From: an uncultured Cetobacterium sp.
GTDB taxonomy: Bacteria; Fusobacteriota; Fusobacteriia; Fusobacteriales; Fusobacteriaceae
Assembly: GCA_934085975.1 (NCBI GenBank)
Contig: CAKOHT010000002.1
Span: 1 to 64,000 of the forward strand
Direction of reading: 5' to 3'
Length of the DNA stretch: 64,000 nt
Part shown: positions 57,187-64,000 of the stretch, one piece after another
How positions within the stretch are numbered: position 1 is the first letter of the stretch
Layout of the letters: the number at the start of each line of letters is the position of its first letter
The notes under the pieces: model-generated
Told to the model about the DNA's origin: nothing
The model's database searches: none
Seen by the model: only the letters and a program-made list of their open reading frames with translations
Translations under genes and position numbers: made by a program

Positions 57187-57236
57187 TTTTAAAAGTATAC
57201 CAAAAAAGTATAAAAAAATCGGTAACATATGTTACC
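57187..57236 (-). promoter_or_regulatory. Globin promoter with CRP/FNR-family palindrome
   Basis: The palindrome GGTAACATATGTTACC (57221-57236) is centred about 41.5 bases upstream of the start predicted from the extended -10 TGGTATACT (TATACT at 57194-57199). That is the standard place for class II activation by CRP/FNR-type regulators, and the GTAAC...GTTAC form fits what I recall of HcpR (NO-responsive) sites. Followed by GATTTTTTTA, it could also end the transcript of the upstream gene. Confidence 0.72.
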
Positions 57237-57262
57237 AATTTAATTTTTTGTGTCTTATTGTT

Positions 57263-57976
57263 TTAGTTCAACTTCTCCCTCATCTCTTTTTCAAAATTTT
57301 TAAATAATACTATATATTCACTTTTTATCTTATCATAAATATCCCATGCAGTTTCCTCTTTATATGTATGAGAAGTTTTGTTTCTATTTATCATAAGATT
57401 AATCCACTCTGTTGCATCACTTATTATACCGTCTTTAAATCCCTCTCTAAAAGTTTCTCTTGGGCTCACAACTTCGGTTCCTTGATATTCCAAGTAACTC
57501 TTCATTAATTTCCAACTTAATTCATAGACAAACTCAAATCTTTGAATAGTTCCATCTAAATACAACTCATCCAGATGTGCGTCTTTTTCTAAAGCAGCTT
57601 CTAATTTCTTTAGGGCTTTTTGAAAGTCTTCAAATTTATATTTTAACTTATTTTCATTCATAATAATTTCTCCTTTCTCATTAGTTTTATATATCAAGAT
57701 TCCATCATTTTCCACATTTTTTTTTATATTTTCTCCCATTTTTTCACTATATTCCACTATATCCACCGTATATTTTAAATCAGATTCATAAAAATCATTT
57801 CGAATATTATCAATAATACTATTCATTCTTAAAGAAATAAGTAAATCTATATCCGAAGTATCTTTATAATCTCCTCTAGATCTAGAGCCAAAAATTTTTG
57901 TCCATTCTATTTTTTCTTTATATTTTTTTAAAATGTCAATAATTTTAAAAAAATCTGTTTCCGATAGTCCGTACAT
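57263..57976 (-). CDS. Fused MNT nucleotidyltransferase-HEPN protein (HI0073/HI0074-like)
   Basis: 237 residues. The first about 98 are a minimal nucleotidyltransferase: 'KIFGSRSRGDYKDTSDIDLL' with Gly30-Ser31 and Asp42/Asp44. From Met106 comes a HEPN/substrate-binding domain ('RFEFVYELSWKLMKSYLEYQ', 'RETFREGFKDGI') with the Rx4-6H motif at Arg198-His203 ('RNKTSH'). Such pairs act as toxin-antitoxin systems in which MNT modifies and silences the HEPN RNase. They are normally two genes; here no stop separates them, but a full ribosome site precedes Met106. Expression of both fused and separate forms is possible. Confidence 0.88.
   Translation of the reverse strand: MYGLSETDFFKIIDILKKYKEKIEWTKIFGSRSRGDYKDTSDIDLLISLRMNSIIDNIRNDFYESDLKYTVDIVEYSEKMGENIKKNVENDGILIYKTNEKGEIIMNENKLKYKFEDFQKALKKLEAALEKDAHLDELYLDGTIQRFEFVYELSWKLMKSYLEYQGTEVVSPRETFREGFKDGIISDATEWINLMINRNKTSHTYKEETAWDIYDKIKSEYIVLFKNFEKEMREKLN
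57670..57676 (-). promoter_or_regulatory. Internal ribosome site for a separate HEPN protein
   Basis: AAAGGAG lies 8 bases before the ATG at 57661-57659 inside the fused gene. It would allow a 132-residue HEPN protein (57661 to 57263) to be made on its own. Confidence 0.7.
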
Positions 57977-58028
57977 TTTTCCTCCTCCATCTTTTTTTAC
58001 TTAATTATAGCACGTTAACTTTAATAAC

Positions 58029-58056
58029 AAAAAGAGGAAGTTTTACAAACTCCCTC
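58029..58056 (-). terminator. Intrinsic terminator overlapping the end of the TDT gene
   Basis: In minus-strand RNA GAGGGAGUUU, GUA, AAACUUCCUC form ten pairs (one G-U), followed by UUUUU. The stop codon UAA lies inside the hairpin. Confidence 0.85.
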
Positions 58057-58996
58057 CACTTGCTTTTATCTGCTCTATAACTATTTTTACTATTCTTACA
58101 AAGATAATTGATATAAAAAATACAGCTAAAGTTGTCGCTGCTATACCAAAATTATACCAGAAAATTCCTCTACTCTCATCTATTGACGTAATATAGTTAG
58201 AATATTTTAAAATCGCTGTGGAACCTATTGCCAATGGAAACGTGAATGACGCATACACTGGAGTAAATTTTAGTTTCATAATCTTAACCATCGATATATA
58301 GACCAATGCTGTCATAAATATCCCTAATGGAAATAAAAATCCAACCATTGCTGGATTTGGAGTTTTAAAAGCCACTAAATATCCTGCCAAACAAAGATTA
58401 GGTGGAGCTGCCATTATTGCAAAAGTTGGAAGTCTCGCGTCATCAATGTTTTCAACAAATATAATTCTATATAACATCATAGGAAGCATTATTATATAGA
58501 AAATAAATCCTATATAAAATATAATCTGTGCCAAATATGGCATACCCATAACTGTTGAATCCACTGAAGCTACAACTATTCCAATAGGAGGAACAAACCA
58601 GCTTGGAACCATATACTCTATATTCCAAGAACGAAATCTATGATATACAAATAACGTTCCAAATATTAAGTGTAGCAATATACACAATAACCATAGCCCC
58701 TTTCCCAAAACTGGTGAAAATTCATATAGTACAACAGAGAAATTCATTAAAGCCATATCTAAAGTAGGTATGAAGCTTCCTAAAGTTGGGTGTTCTAACT
58801 CCTCTTTAAACACATCAAAATGTAATATATTCTTTATGATTATAGGAAGAAGTAGTGCCAAAGATATAAAATTTCCTATGTATAAAGCTTTAGAATCAAA
58901 TATAACTGCAACTGCACCACTCACTCCGGATATTCCTAGAGCTAGTCCTGTAAGAGCCACTGGTAAATATCTAAAATAATTTTTTAAATTTTTCAT
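58043..58996 (-). CDS. TDT-family transporter (TehA/SLAC1-like)
   Basis: About 317 residues and ten membrane helices. 'YLPVALTGLALGISGVSGAV' at the start, 'MVPSWFVPPIGIVVASV' in the middle (the Phe-containing pore-helix region of TehA is similar) and 'FTFPLAIGSTAIL' mark the C4-dicarboxylate/tellurite-resistance/anion-channel family. It moves anions or small acids across the inner membrane; the substrate is open. The ATG at 58996 has AGAGGCGAGG upstream; an ATG 15 codons earlier has no ribosome site. Confidence 0.88.
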   Translation of the reverse strand: MKNLKNYFRYLPVALTGLALGISGVSGAVAVIFDSKALYIGNFISLALLLPIIIKNILHFDVFKEELEHPTLGSFIPTLDMALMNFSVVLYEFSPVLGKGLWLLCILLHLIFGTLFVYHRFRSWNIEYMVPSWFVPPIGIVVASVDSTVMGMPYLAQIIFYIGFIFYIIMLPMMLYRIIFVENIDDARLPTFAIMAAPPNLCLAGYLVAFKTPNPAMVGFLFPLGIFMTALVYISMVKIMKLKFTPVYASFTFPLAIGSTAILKYSNYITSIDESRGIFWYNFGIAATTLAVFFISIIFVRIVKIVIEQIKASGGSL

Positions 58997-59041
58997 CTTC
59001 CTCGCCTCTAGTCTTTTATATATATGTATAGCTATACACAT

Positions 59042-59127
59042 GTTGTTATATTATACCCATCTCAATCATATTTTCTTTTATTTTTTTATGTTATAATCAA
59101 CTAAAAAAATAACAAAAGGAGTCACGA
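59042..59127. promoter_or_regulatory. Divergent promoters of the TDT gene and the PTS regulator
   Basis: On the plus strand an extended -10 TGTTATAAT ends at 59097, about 30 bases before the regulator's ATG (AAAGGAG site). On the minus strand TATAAT reads at 59055-59050. Neither has a clear -35, so both may need activators. Confidence 0.6.
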
Positions 59128-61125
59128 ATGTTAAATAGTCGTTCAACTTTAATTTTACAAAATTTAATATTACATAAAAAAGAGAAGAGTTTAAAGGAAC
59201 TTTCTGAAGAACTTGGAGTAAGTGAAAGGACTGTTCGTTATGAGCTAGAAAAAATCTCTGAACTTTTAAGTGAAAACTCTCTTGATAACATTGAAATTTC
59301 AAAAGGCATCGTAAAAATCCCCAATTTTAAATCTTTAGAAGAGTTTTTAAAAGACAGCTACGATAAAACAACTTTCTCTTCCGAAGAAAGAGAACTTTAT
59401 ATACTCATGCTAATTCTTTTTAAAAGAGTTATCAATCAGGTGCAACTTTCTGAAGAACTAGATATTAGTAGAAGTACTATTAAACTACATCTAAAAGAGC
59501 TTAAAGAGACTCTTGATAAATATCATCTATCTTTAGAAATTTGTCATAAAAAAGGTCTTGAACTAGTTGGAAAAGAGGAGGATATTAGACAGTGTCTTTT
59601 AAAGTTTCTAACAACTATTAAAAATAAAAAAAATATATTTTTCAAAAATATCCTAAAAGAATATCTGTCTGTTAATGAGGAGGGAATCAAACTATTTTTA
59701 AACTACTGTCAAAAAATTATGGATAGAATAATCTCTGATGAAGCTTACCAGATTATTAAAAACTATCTTAAAATAACTATTCTTATGGTTAGAGCTGGGC
59801 ATCATATAGATAAAATTAAAAATGAAAACTTCTTAGAAAATACAAAAGAGTATGAAGCAGTTAAAAAAGGTAGCACACTTTTAGAAGCTCATTATGATAT
59901 AGAACTTTCTAAAGTAGAGTATCTTAAAATCACAGACTACTTTTTAGGAAGTCATACATATAACCTAAATTATTCATACTATGAGAACTGGGTAGAGATG
60001 GAGATTCTGGTTAAAAAACTAATAACTGAATTCAATAGAAGAGTGGATGTTGATATATCTCAAGATGAAACTCTAATAGATGGATTACTAAATCATATAA
60101 AACCTACCATATATAGAATACAAAATGGTATAGAACTTGAAAGCTCAATCTATCAAGAGGTTTTAGAAAGTTATCCACAACTTTTTGATATCACTTCTGA
60201 AGTTTTAGAGGGTCTTGAGAAATTTATAGAGAAAAAATTTACAAAAGATGAGATAGCTTTTATAACAATTCATTTTAAAGCTGCTATTGATAGAAACAGA
60301 GTTAAAAGTAAAAATAAAAAGAGAGCTCTTCTTGTATGTGGTTTAGGTTATGGAACTTCTAAACTTCTTGCTCAGCAGATAAAAGAGTTTTACTCATTAG
60401 ATATTGTAGATATTATTCCAAGTCATCTTTTGACAAAATCTTTAGAAAAAAACTCCATAGATTATATAATTACAACTTTAGATTTAGAAAATAGTGATAT
60501 AACTCAACCTATAATTAAAGTTAATCCTCTACTTTCTAATGAAGATATGGAGATTTTAGAGAGTTTTAACGTTCCTAGACGTAGTAAGAAGGTACTTTTT
60601 TCTCAAGTTTTAGAAGTAATTGAAAAAAATACCACAATTACTGACAAAGATAATCTTCTATCACAACTAAAAGAGTTACTTGATTCAACTTTGGTGGACG
60701 ATATTTCTCCAAAAAAACTTACAATTTTTGACTTGCTAGATAGAACCTATATAAAAGAAGGGATTTTAGCTAATACTTGGCAGGAAGCTGTTCAACTAGC
60801 AGGTGAAATTTTAGAAAAAAATGGATGTGTTACTAAAAAATACACTGAAAATATGATTGAAATTATTGAGAAATATGGAGGATATATCATATTAGCTCCC
60901 AATATGGCCTTCCCTCATGCAAGAAATGAAAATGATGTTTTTAGAACAGCCTTCTCTTTAGTAACTTTAAAGGAACCTGTACTTTTTCCAAATGACAAAT
61001 TAGTGCAAACTGTAGTGGCTTTTGCATCAAAAGATAACAAAGAACACCTAGATCCATTTGTTCAGCTTGTGGAAATTGCCAATGAAAAAAGATTTAACAT
61101 AAATAATTTTGTAAAAAAATTTTGA
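59128..61125 (+). CDS. PRD-containing transcription regulator with EIIB- and EIIA-like domains (MtlR/UlaR type)
   Basis: 665 residues, domains in order. HTH ('KSLKELSEELGVSERTVRYE', about 20-45); a second HTH ('SRSTIKLHLKELK', about 110-130); PRD1 and PRD2 with histidines ('FLGSHTYN', 'FITIHFKAAIDR'); an EIIB-like domain ('RALLVCGLGYGTSKLLAQQI') with Cys; and an EIIA-like domain ('APNMAFPHARNENDVF') with His. Phosphorylation by PTS proteins sets its activity. It directly precedes the IIA-IIB-IIC genes in the same direction, so it is presumably their activator. The EIIA domain seems to end slightly early ('NINNFVKKF'). Confidence 0.9.
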   Translation: MLNSRSTLILQNLILHKKEKSLKELSEELGVSERTVRYELEKISELLSENSLDNIEISKGIVKIPNFKSLEEFLKDSYDKTTFSSEERELYILMLILFKRVINQVQLSEELDISRSTIKLHLKELKETLDKYHLSLEICHKKGLELVGKEEDIRQCLLKFLTTIKNKKNIFFKNILKEYLSVNEEGIKLFLNYCQKIMDRIISDEAYQIIKNYLKITILMVRAGHHIDKIKNENFLENTKEYEAVKKGSTLLEAHYDIELSKVEYLKITDYFLGSHTYNLNYSYYENWVEMEILVKKLITEFNRRVDVDISQDETLIDGLLNHIKPTIYRIQNGIELESSIYQEVLESYPQLFDITSEVLEGLEKFIEKKFTKDEIAFITIHFKAAIDRNRVKSKNKKRALLVCGLGYGTSKLLAQQIKEFYSLDIVDIIPSHLLTKSLEKNSIDYIITTLDLENSDITQPIIKVNPLLSNEDMEILESFNVPRRSKKVLFSQVLEVIEKNTTITDKDNLLSQLKELLDSTLVDDISPKKLTIFDLLDRTYIKEGILANTWQEAVQLAGEILEKNGCVTKKYTENMIEIIEKYGGYIILAPNMAFPHARNENDVFRTAFSLVTLKEPVLFPNDKLVQTVVAFASKDNKEHLDPFVQLVEIANEKRFNINNFVKKF

Positions 61126-61198
61126 ATAAAATAGAGAGTTTATTTTTATTTTCTCTTGAAATATAATTAAAGCATAAAGATAACTGGAGGATATTGAG

Positions 61199-61621
61199 AT
61201 GATAAAAGAGCTGTTAGAAAGTAACATTCAAATCCTACCTCAAGTTGACAGTTGGGAGGAAGCTATAACGATTGCTTCTCGCCCTCTTCTAGAAAAAGGA
61301 TATATTGAACCTAGATATATTGACACTATGATATCTAAAGTTAATGAACTTGGATTTTACATTGTCCTTTCTGAAGATGTGGCAATGCCCCACTCTCGCC
61401 CAGAGGATGGAGTTTTAAAAATGGGAATGTCTTTACTTAAATTAGATACTCCTGCAAAGTTTGGGAATAACAATATTCAAATTGTTATAACTTTAGCAGC
61501 AAAGGATAATGAGTCCCATATAGATGCTTTAACAAATTTAGTTGAGCTTTTAAATGATGATGAAAAAATTGAAAAAATTAAATTAGCAAAAACAAATCAA
61601 GAGATTTTAGAGATAATATAG
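61199..61621 (+). CDS. PTS EIIA component (ascorbate/mannitol superfamily)
   Basis: 140 residues of the PTS_EIIA_2 fold: 'WEEAITIASRPLLEKGYI', then 'DVAMPHSRPEDGVLKMGMSL' with the phosphoryl-accepting His65, and 'NESHIDALTNLVELLNDD'. It passes phosphate from HPr to the EIIB 12 bases downstream. ACTGGAGG precedes the ATG. It resembles UlaC. The EIIA domain of the regulator upstream is its likely relative. Confidence 0.92.
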   Translation: MIKELLESNIQILPQVDSWEEAITIASRPLLEKGYIEPRYIDTMISKVNELGFYIVLSEDVAMPHSRPEDGVLKMGMSLLKLDTPAKFGNNNIQIVITLAAKDNESHIDALTNLVELLNDDEKIEKIKLAKTNQEILEII

Positions 61622-61632
61622 GAGGTTTTTTT

Positions 61633-61908
61633 ATGAAAATATTAGCAGTTTGTGGATCAGGTTTAGGAAGTAGTTTTATGTTAGAGATGAATATCAAAAA
61701 GATTTTAACTCAACTTGGTGTTGATGCAGAAGTAGATCATACAGATTTAGCTTCAGCAACAGAGGGATCAGCTGATATCTTTATTATGTCATCAGATTTA
61801 GCTAATAGTACATCACTTAAAAATGTAGTTTCACTTAATAGTATTATCAACCTTGCAGAACTTAAAGAAAAACTTGAGGAAGTTTTAAAAGCTAAAGGGG
61901 TTTTATAA
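61633..61908 (+). CDS. PTS EIIB component (ascorbate type)
   Basis: 91 residues: 'MKILAVCGSGLGSSFMLEMN' with the phosphorylated Cys7 in the family loop, then 'ADIFIMSSDL'. Very close in pattern to UlaB/SgaB. It phosphorylates the incoming sugar with the EIIC. GGAGG precedes the ATG. Confidence 0.92.
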   Translation: MKILAVCGSGLGSSFMLEMNIKKILTQLGVDAEVDHTDLASATEGSADIFIMSSDLANSTSLKNVVSLNSIINLAELKEKLEEVLKAKGVL

Positions 61909-61930
61909 AAGAAAAAGGGAGTGGGTAGAG

Positions 61931-63187
61931 ATGTTAAATGTTATACTAGACATTTTGAAAGTTCCAGCTATCTTAGTTGGTTTAATCTCATTAATCGGTT
62001 TACTATTACAGAAAAAAAGTGCTTCAGATACGATTAAGGGAACTATTAAAACTATACTAGGGTTTATTATTATTGGTGGTGGAGCTGGTATTTTAGTTGG
62101 AGCTTTAGTTCCATTTGGTGAGCTGTTTGAAGTTGGTTTCAATGTTCAAGGGATTGTCCCTAATAATGAAGCTATCGTGGGAATGGCTTTGAAAGAGTAC
62201 GGTACTGCAACAGCTCTTATTATGGCTTTTGGTATGTTAGCAAATATCCTAATTGCTAAATTTACGCCTTTAAAATATATTTTCTTAACTGGACACCACA
62301 CTTTTTATATGGCTTGTATGATTGCTGTCATTCTTGCCGTTGGTGGATTGACTGGAACTACTTTAATCGGGGTCGGAGCTTTAGTTCTTGGATTTATCAT
62401 GGCATTTTTCCCAGCTATTGCACAACCTGTTATGAGAAAAATTGTGGGCTCTGATGATGTAGCATTTGGGCATTTCGGTACAGTTGGTTATCTTTTATCA
62501 GCATGGGTCGGATCTCTTGTTGGAAAGAACTCTAAATCTACTGAGGAGATGACTCTCCCTAAGAACTTAAGTTTCTTAAGAGATAGCTCTATCTCAATCT
62601 CTTTAACTATGAGTATTCTATACATTATAGTCGCTGTTGCCGCTGGTTCTCAATATGTTGAGCAAAATTTGAGTGGCGGACAAAATTATATTGTCTTTGC
62701 TATCGTTCAAGCTATCACTTTTGCTGCTGGAGTATACGTTATCCTTCAAGGGGTTAGATTACTTCTTGCGGAAATTGTGCCTGCATTCACTGGTATTTCT
62801 CAAAAGTTAGTACCTCACGCTAAACCTGCTCTAGATTGTCCGATTGTATTCCCTTACGCACCAAACGCTGTTTTAATTGGATTCCTTAGCAGTTTTGCCG
62901 GTGGTATTGTCGGTCTTTTAATCCTAGGACAACTTAAAATGATATTAATTTTGCCAGGTGTTGTACCTCATTTCTTCTGTGGAGCTACTGCTGGAGTTTT
63001 TGGAAATGCAACTGGTGGTAGAAAAGGAGCAACCCTTGGAGCTTTTGCTCATGGTCTCTTAATTACATTCCTACCTGTAGCTCTACTTCCAATTTTAGGA
63101 AGTTTAGGATTTGCTAACACAACTTTTTCTGATGCAGATTTTGGAGTTGTAGGAATTATTTTAGGATATATTGTAGGTTATTTCTAA
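61931..63187 (+). CDS. ulaA: PTS EIIC permease, UlaA/SgaT family
   Basis: 418 residues, about eleven membrane segments. 'LTGHHTFYMACMIAVILAVG', 'VAFGHFGTVGYLLSAWVG' and 'FGNATGGRKGATLGAFAHGL' are typical UlaA wording. It brings in an acidic sugar such as L-ascorbate, or a pentose or polyol, with phosphorylation. No UlaG lactonase or UlaDEF enzymes lie in the visible part; the partner is a transketolase. Substrate therefore uncertain. GGGAG precedes the ATG. Confidence 0.88.
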   Translation: MLNVILDILKVPAILVGLISLIGLLLQKKSASDTIKGTIKTILGFIIIGGGAGILVGALVPFGELFEVGFNVQGIVPNNEAIVGMALKEYGTATALIMAFGMLANILIAKFTPLKYIFLTGHHTFYMACMIAVILAVGGLTGTTLIGVGALVLGFIMAFFPAIAQPVMRKIVGSDDVAFGHFGTVGYLLSAWVGSLVGKNSKSTEEMTLPKNLSFLRDSSISISLTMSILYIIVAVAAGSQYVEQNLSGGQNYIVFAIVQAITFAAGVYVILQGVRLLLAEIVPAFTGISQKLVPHAKPALDCPIVFPYAPNAVLIGFLSSFAGGIVGLLILGQLKMILILPGVVPHFFCGATAGVFGNATGGRKGATLGAFAHGLLITFLPVALLPILGSLGFANTTFSDADFGVVGIILGYIVGYF

Positions 63188-63203
63188 ATTTCACAGAACT
63201 ATA

Positions 63204-63237
63204 TTATGGATACCTATAGGGTATCCATAAATTTTTA
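63204..63237 (+). promoter_or_regulatory. Hairpin between the EIIC and transketolase genes
   Basis: Perfect 11-base arms TTATGGATACC (63204-63214) and GGTATCCATAA (63220-63230) around a 5-base loop, followed by ATTTTTAC. The T-run is short, so partial termination or mRNA protection that lowers transketolase relative to PTS is likely. Confidence 0.65.
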
Positions 63238-63263
63238 CAAGATATTTTCATTAGGAGGTTTTT

Positions 63264-64000
63264 ATGAGCGATATTATTCAAATGGAAAAGTTTGCTAAAA
63301 ATATTCGAAAAGAGACACTAAAAATGCTTTTAAATAGAGGTTTTGGGCACATTGGTGGCGCTATGTCCATTGTAGAAACTCTAGCAGTTCTCTATTCAAA
63401 TATGAAAATCAATCCAAAGGACCCTAAAAACTTAGATAGAGATTTTTTAGTTTTATCCAAGGGACACGCTGGACCCAGCCTTTATGCTACACTTGCATTA
63501 AAAGGATTTTTTCCACTGGAAACTCTGATGACACTAAATGACAATGGAACTATCCTTCCCAGTCATCCCGATAGAAATTTGACTCCAGGAATTGATATGA
63601 CAACTGGTTCTTTGGGACAGGGTATCTCTGCTGCTGTTGGAATTGCCTTAGGTCTTTTAAGAGACGGTAGTAAAAGACAGGTCTATTGTATTGTTGGGGA
63701 TGGAGAACTAAATGAGGGACAATGTTGGGAAGCTATTCAATTTGCTGCCAACTTTAAATTAACTAACTTCACTCTTTTAGTAGATAACAATAAAAAACAA
63801 TTAGACGGAACAACTGATGAAATCTGTGAAACTTTTAGTATCTTAGAAAAACTTAGAAGTTTCGGATTTCACTCTATGCAAGTTAAGGGTAACTCTGTTG
63901 GAGAGATTGAAACAGCTTTAAAAAGCGATAACTTTGGGAAACCTAAAGCTATTGTCTTAGATACTATCAAAGGACAAGGTGTTAAATACTTTGAAGATTT
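63264..64000 (+). CDS. Transketolase, N-terminal subunit (partial)
   Basis: 245 residues are visible, cut by the right edge: 'RKETLKMLLNRGFGHIGGAM', 'LVLSKGHAGPSLYATLAL', 'ITTGSLGQGIS'-type sequence ('MTTGSLGQGISAAVGIA') and 'CIVGDGELNEGQCWEAIQ' with the ThDP motif 'GDGELNEG...NN'. Split transketolases have this half of about 270-280 residues followed by a C-terminal subunit gene. It moves two-carbon units in the pentose phosphate pathway, which suggests the imported sugar ends as a pentose or hexulose phosphate. TAGGAGG precedes the ATG. Confidence 0.93.
   Translation, partial: MSDIIQMEKFAKNIRKETLKMLLNRGFGHIGGAMSIVETLAVLYSNMKINPKDPKNLDRDFLVLSKGHAGPSLYATLALKGFFPLETLMTLNDNGTILPSHPDRNLTPGIDMTTGSLGQGISAAVGIALGLLRDGSKRQVYCIVGDGELNEGQCWEAIQFAANFKLTNFTLLVDNNKKQLDGTTDEICETFSILEKLRSFGFHSMQVKGNSVGEIETALKSDNFGKPKAIVLDTIKGQGVKYFED

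Noticed and set aside
57221-57236. Palindrome as nothing but the terminator of the MNT-HEPN gene
   Set aside because: It has a T-run and may end that transcript, but the exact -41.5 placement upstream of an extended -10 favours a regulatory role as well.
1-64000. tRNA, rRNA or riboswitch
   Set aside because: No cloverleaf, rRNA or known aptamer core was recognised on either strand by eye.

Overview
The window is low-GC DNA from a Gram-negative bacterium. It carries outer-membrane beta-barrels, a two-partner secretion system, a chaperone-usher pilus, an O-antigen-type cluster and a TonB receptor, together with PTS genes and A/T-rich codon use of a kind usual in Fusobacteriota. I therefore infer a Fusobacterium- or Cetobacterium-like organism; the genus cannot be fixed from this window. 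No rRNA, tRNA or CRISPR was found.

Region 1 (1-18.9 kb, minus strand) is one long co-directional block: OmpA-like protein, periplasmic pilus chaperone, major pilin, three small subunit-like proteins, usher, TpsB transporter and a giant TpsA exoprotein (at least 3300 codons, running off the left edge). Gaps are tiny or negative, and the usher and TpsB genes overlap by about 50 bases. A chaperone-usher pilus and a two-partner-secreted adhesin therefore appear to form one expression unit. A strong stem-loop directly behind the pilin stop could set subunit ratios. A small thioredoxin-like gene diverges from the start of the block.

Region 2 (18.9-27.5 kb) is an insertion-sequence graveyard: a decayed IS1182-like element; an old IS256-like element split in two by an IS21-like relic that itself holds an intact IS256-like element; and an IS91-like relic cleanly split by a deleted IS21-like element with 9-base target duplications.

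Region 3 (27.6-53.4 kb, minus strand) is a Wzx/Wzy-type O-antigen or capsule cluster read from a good promoter near 53.34 kb. It holds two Wzz-like genes (one with two Wzz-like periplasmic domains), a membrane 4,6-dehydratase, a small initiating sugar transferase, a C4-reductase-like enzyme, UDP-L-FucNAc synthesis (fnlABC) with a WbuB-like transferase, four more glycosyltransferases, Wzy, Wzx, two acyltransferase-type proteins, and CDP-3,6-dideoxyhexose genes (rfbF/G/H) followed by a ThDP enzyme and an SDR reductase. That last set matches the route to CDP-yersiniose, a branched-chain deoxysugar.

Region 4 (53.4-59.1 kb) holds small uncharacterised genes, a TonB-dependent receptor, a single-domain globin strikingly like Vitreoscilla haemoglobin with a CRP/FNR-type palindrome placed at about -41.5, a fused MNT-HEPN protein and a TDT-family transporter.

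Region 5 (59.1-64 kb, plus strand) is a sugar-uptake operon: a PRD-type regulator with its own EIIA/EIIB domains, separate EIIA, EIIB and UlaA-type EIIC, and the N-terminal half of a split transketolase cut by the right edge.
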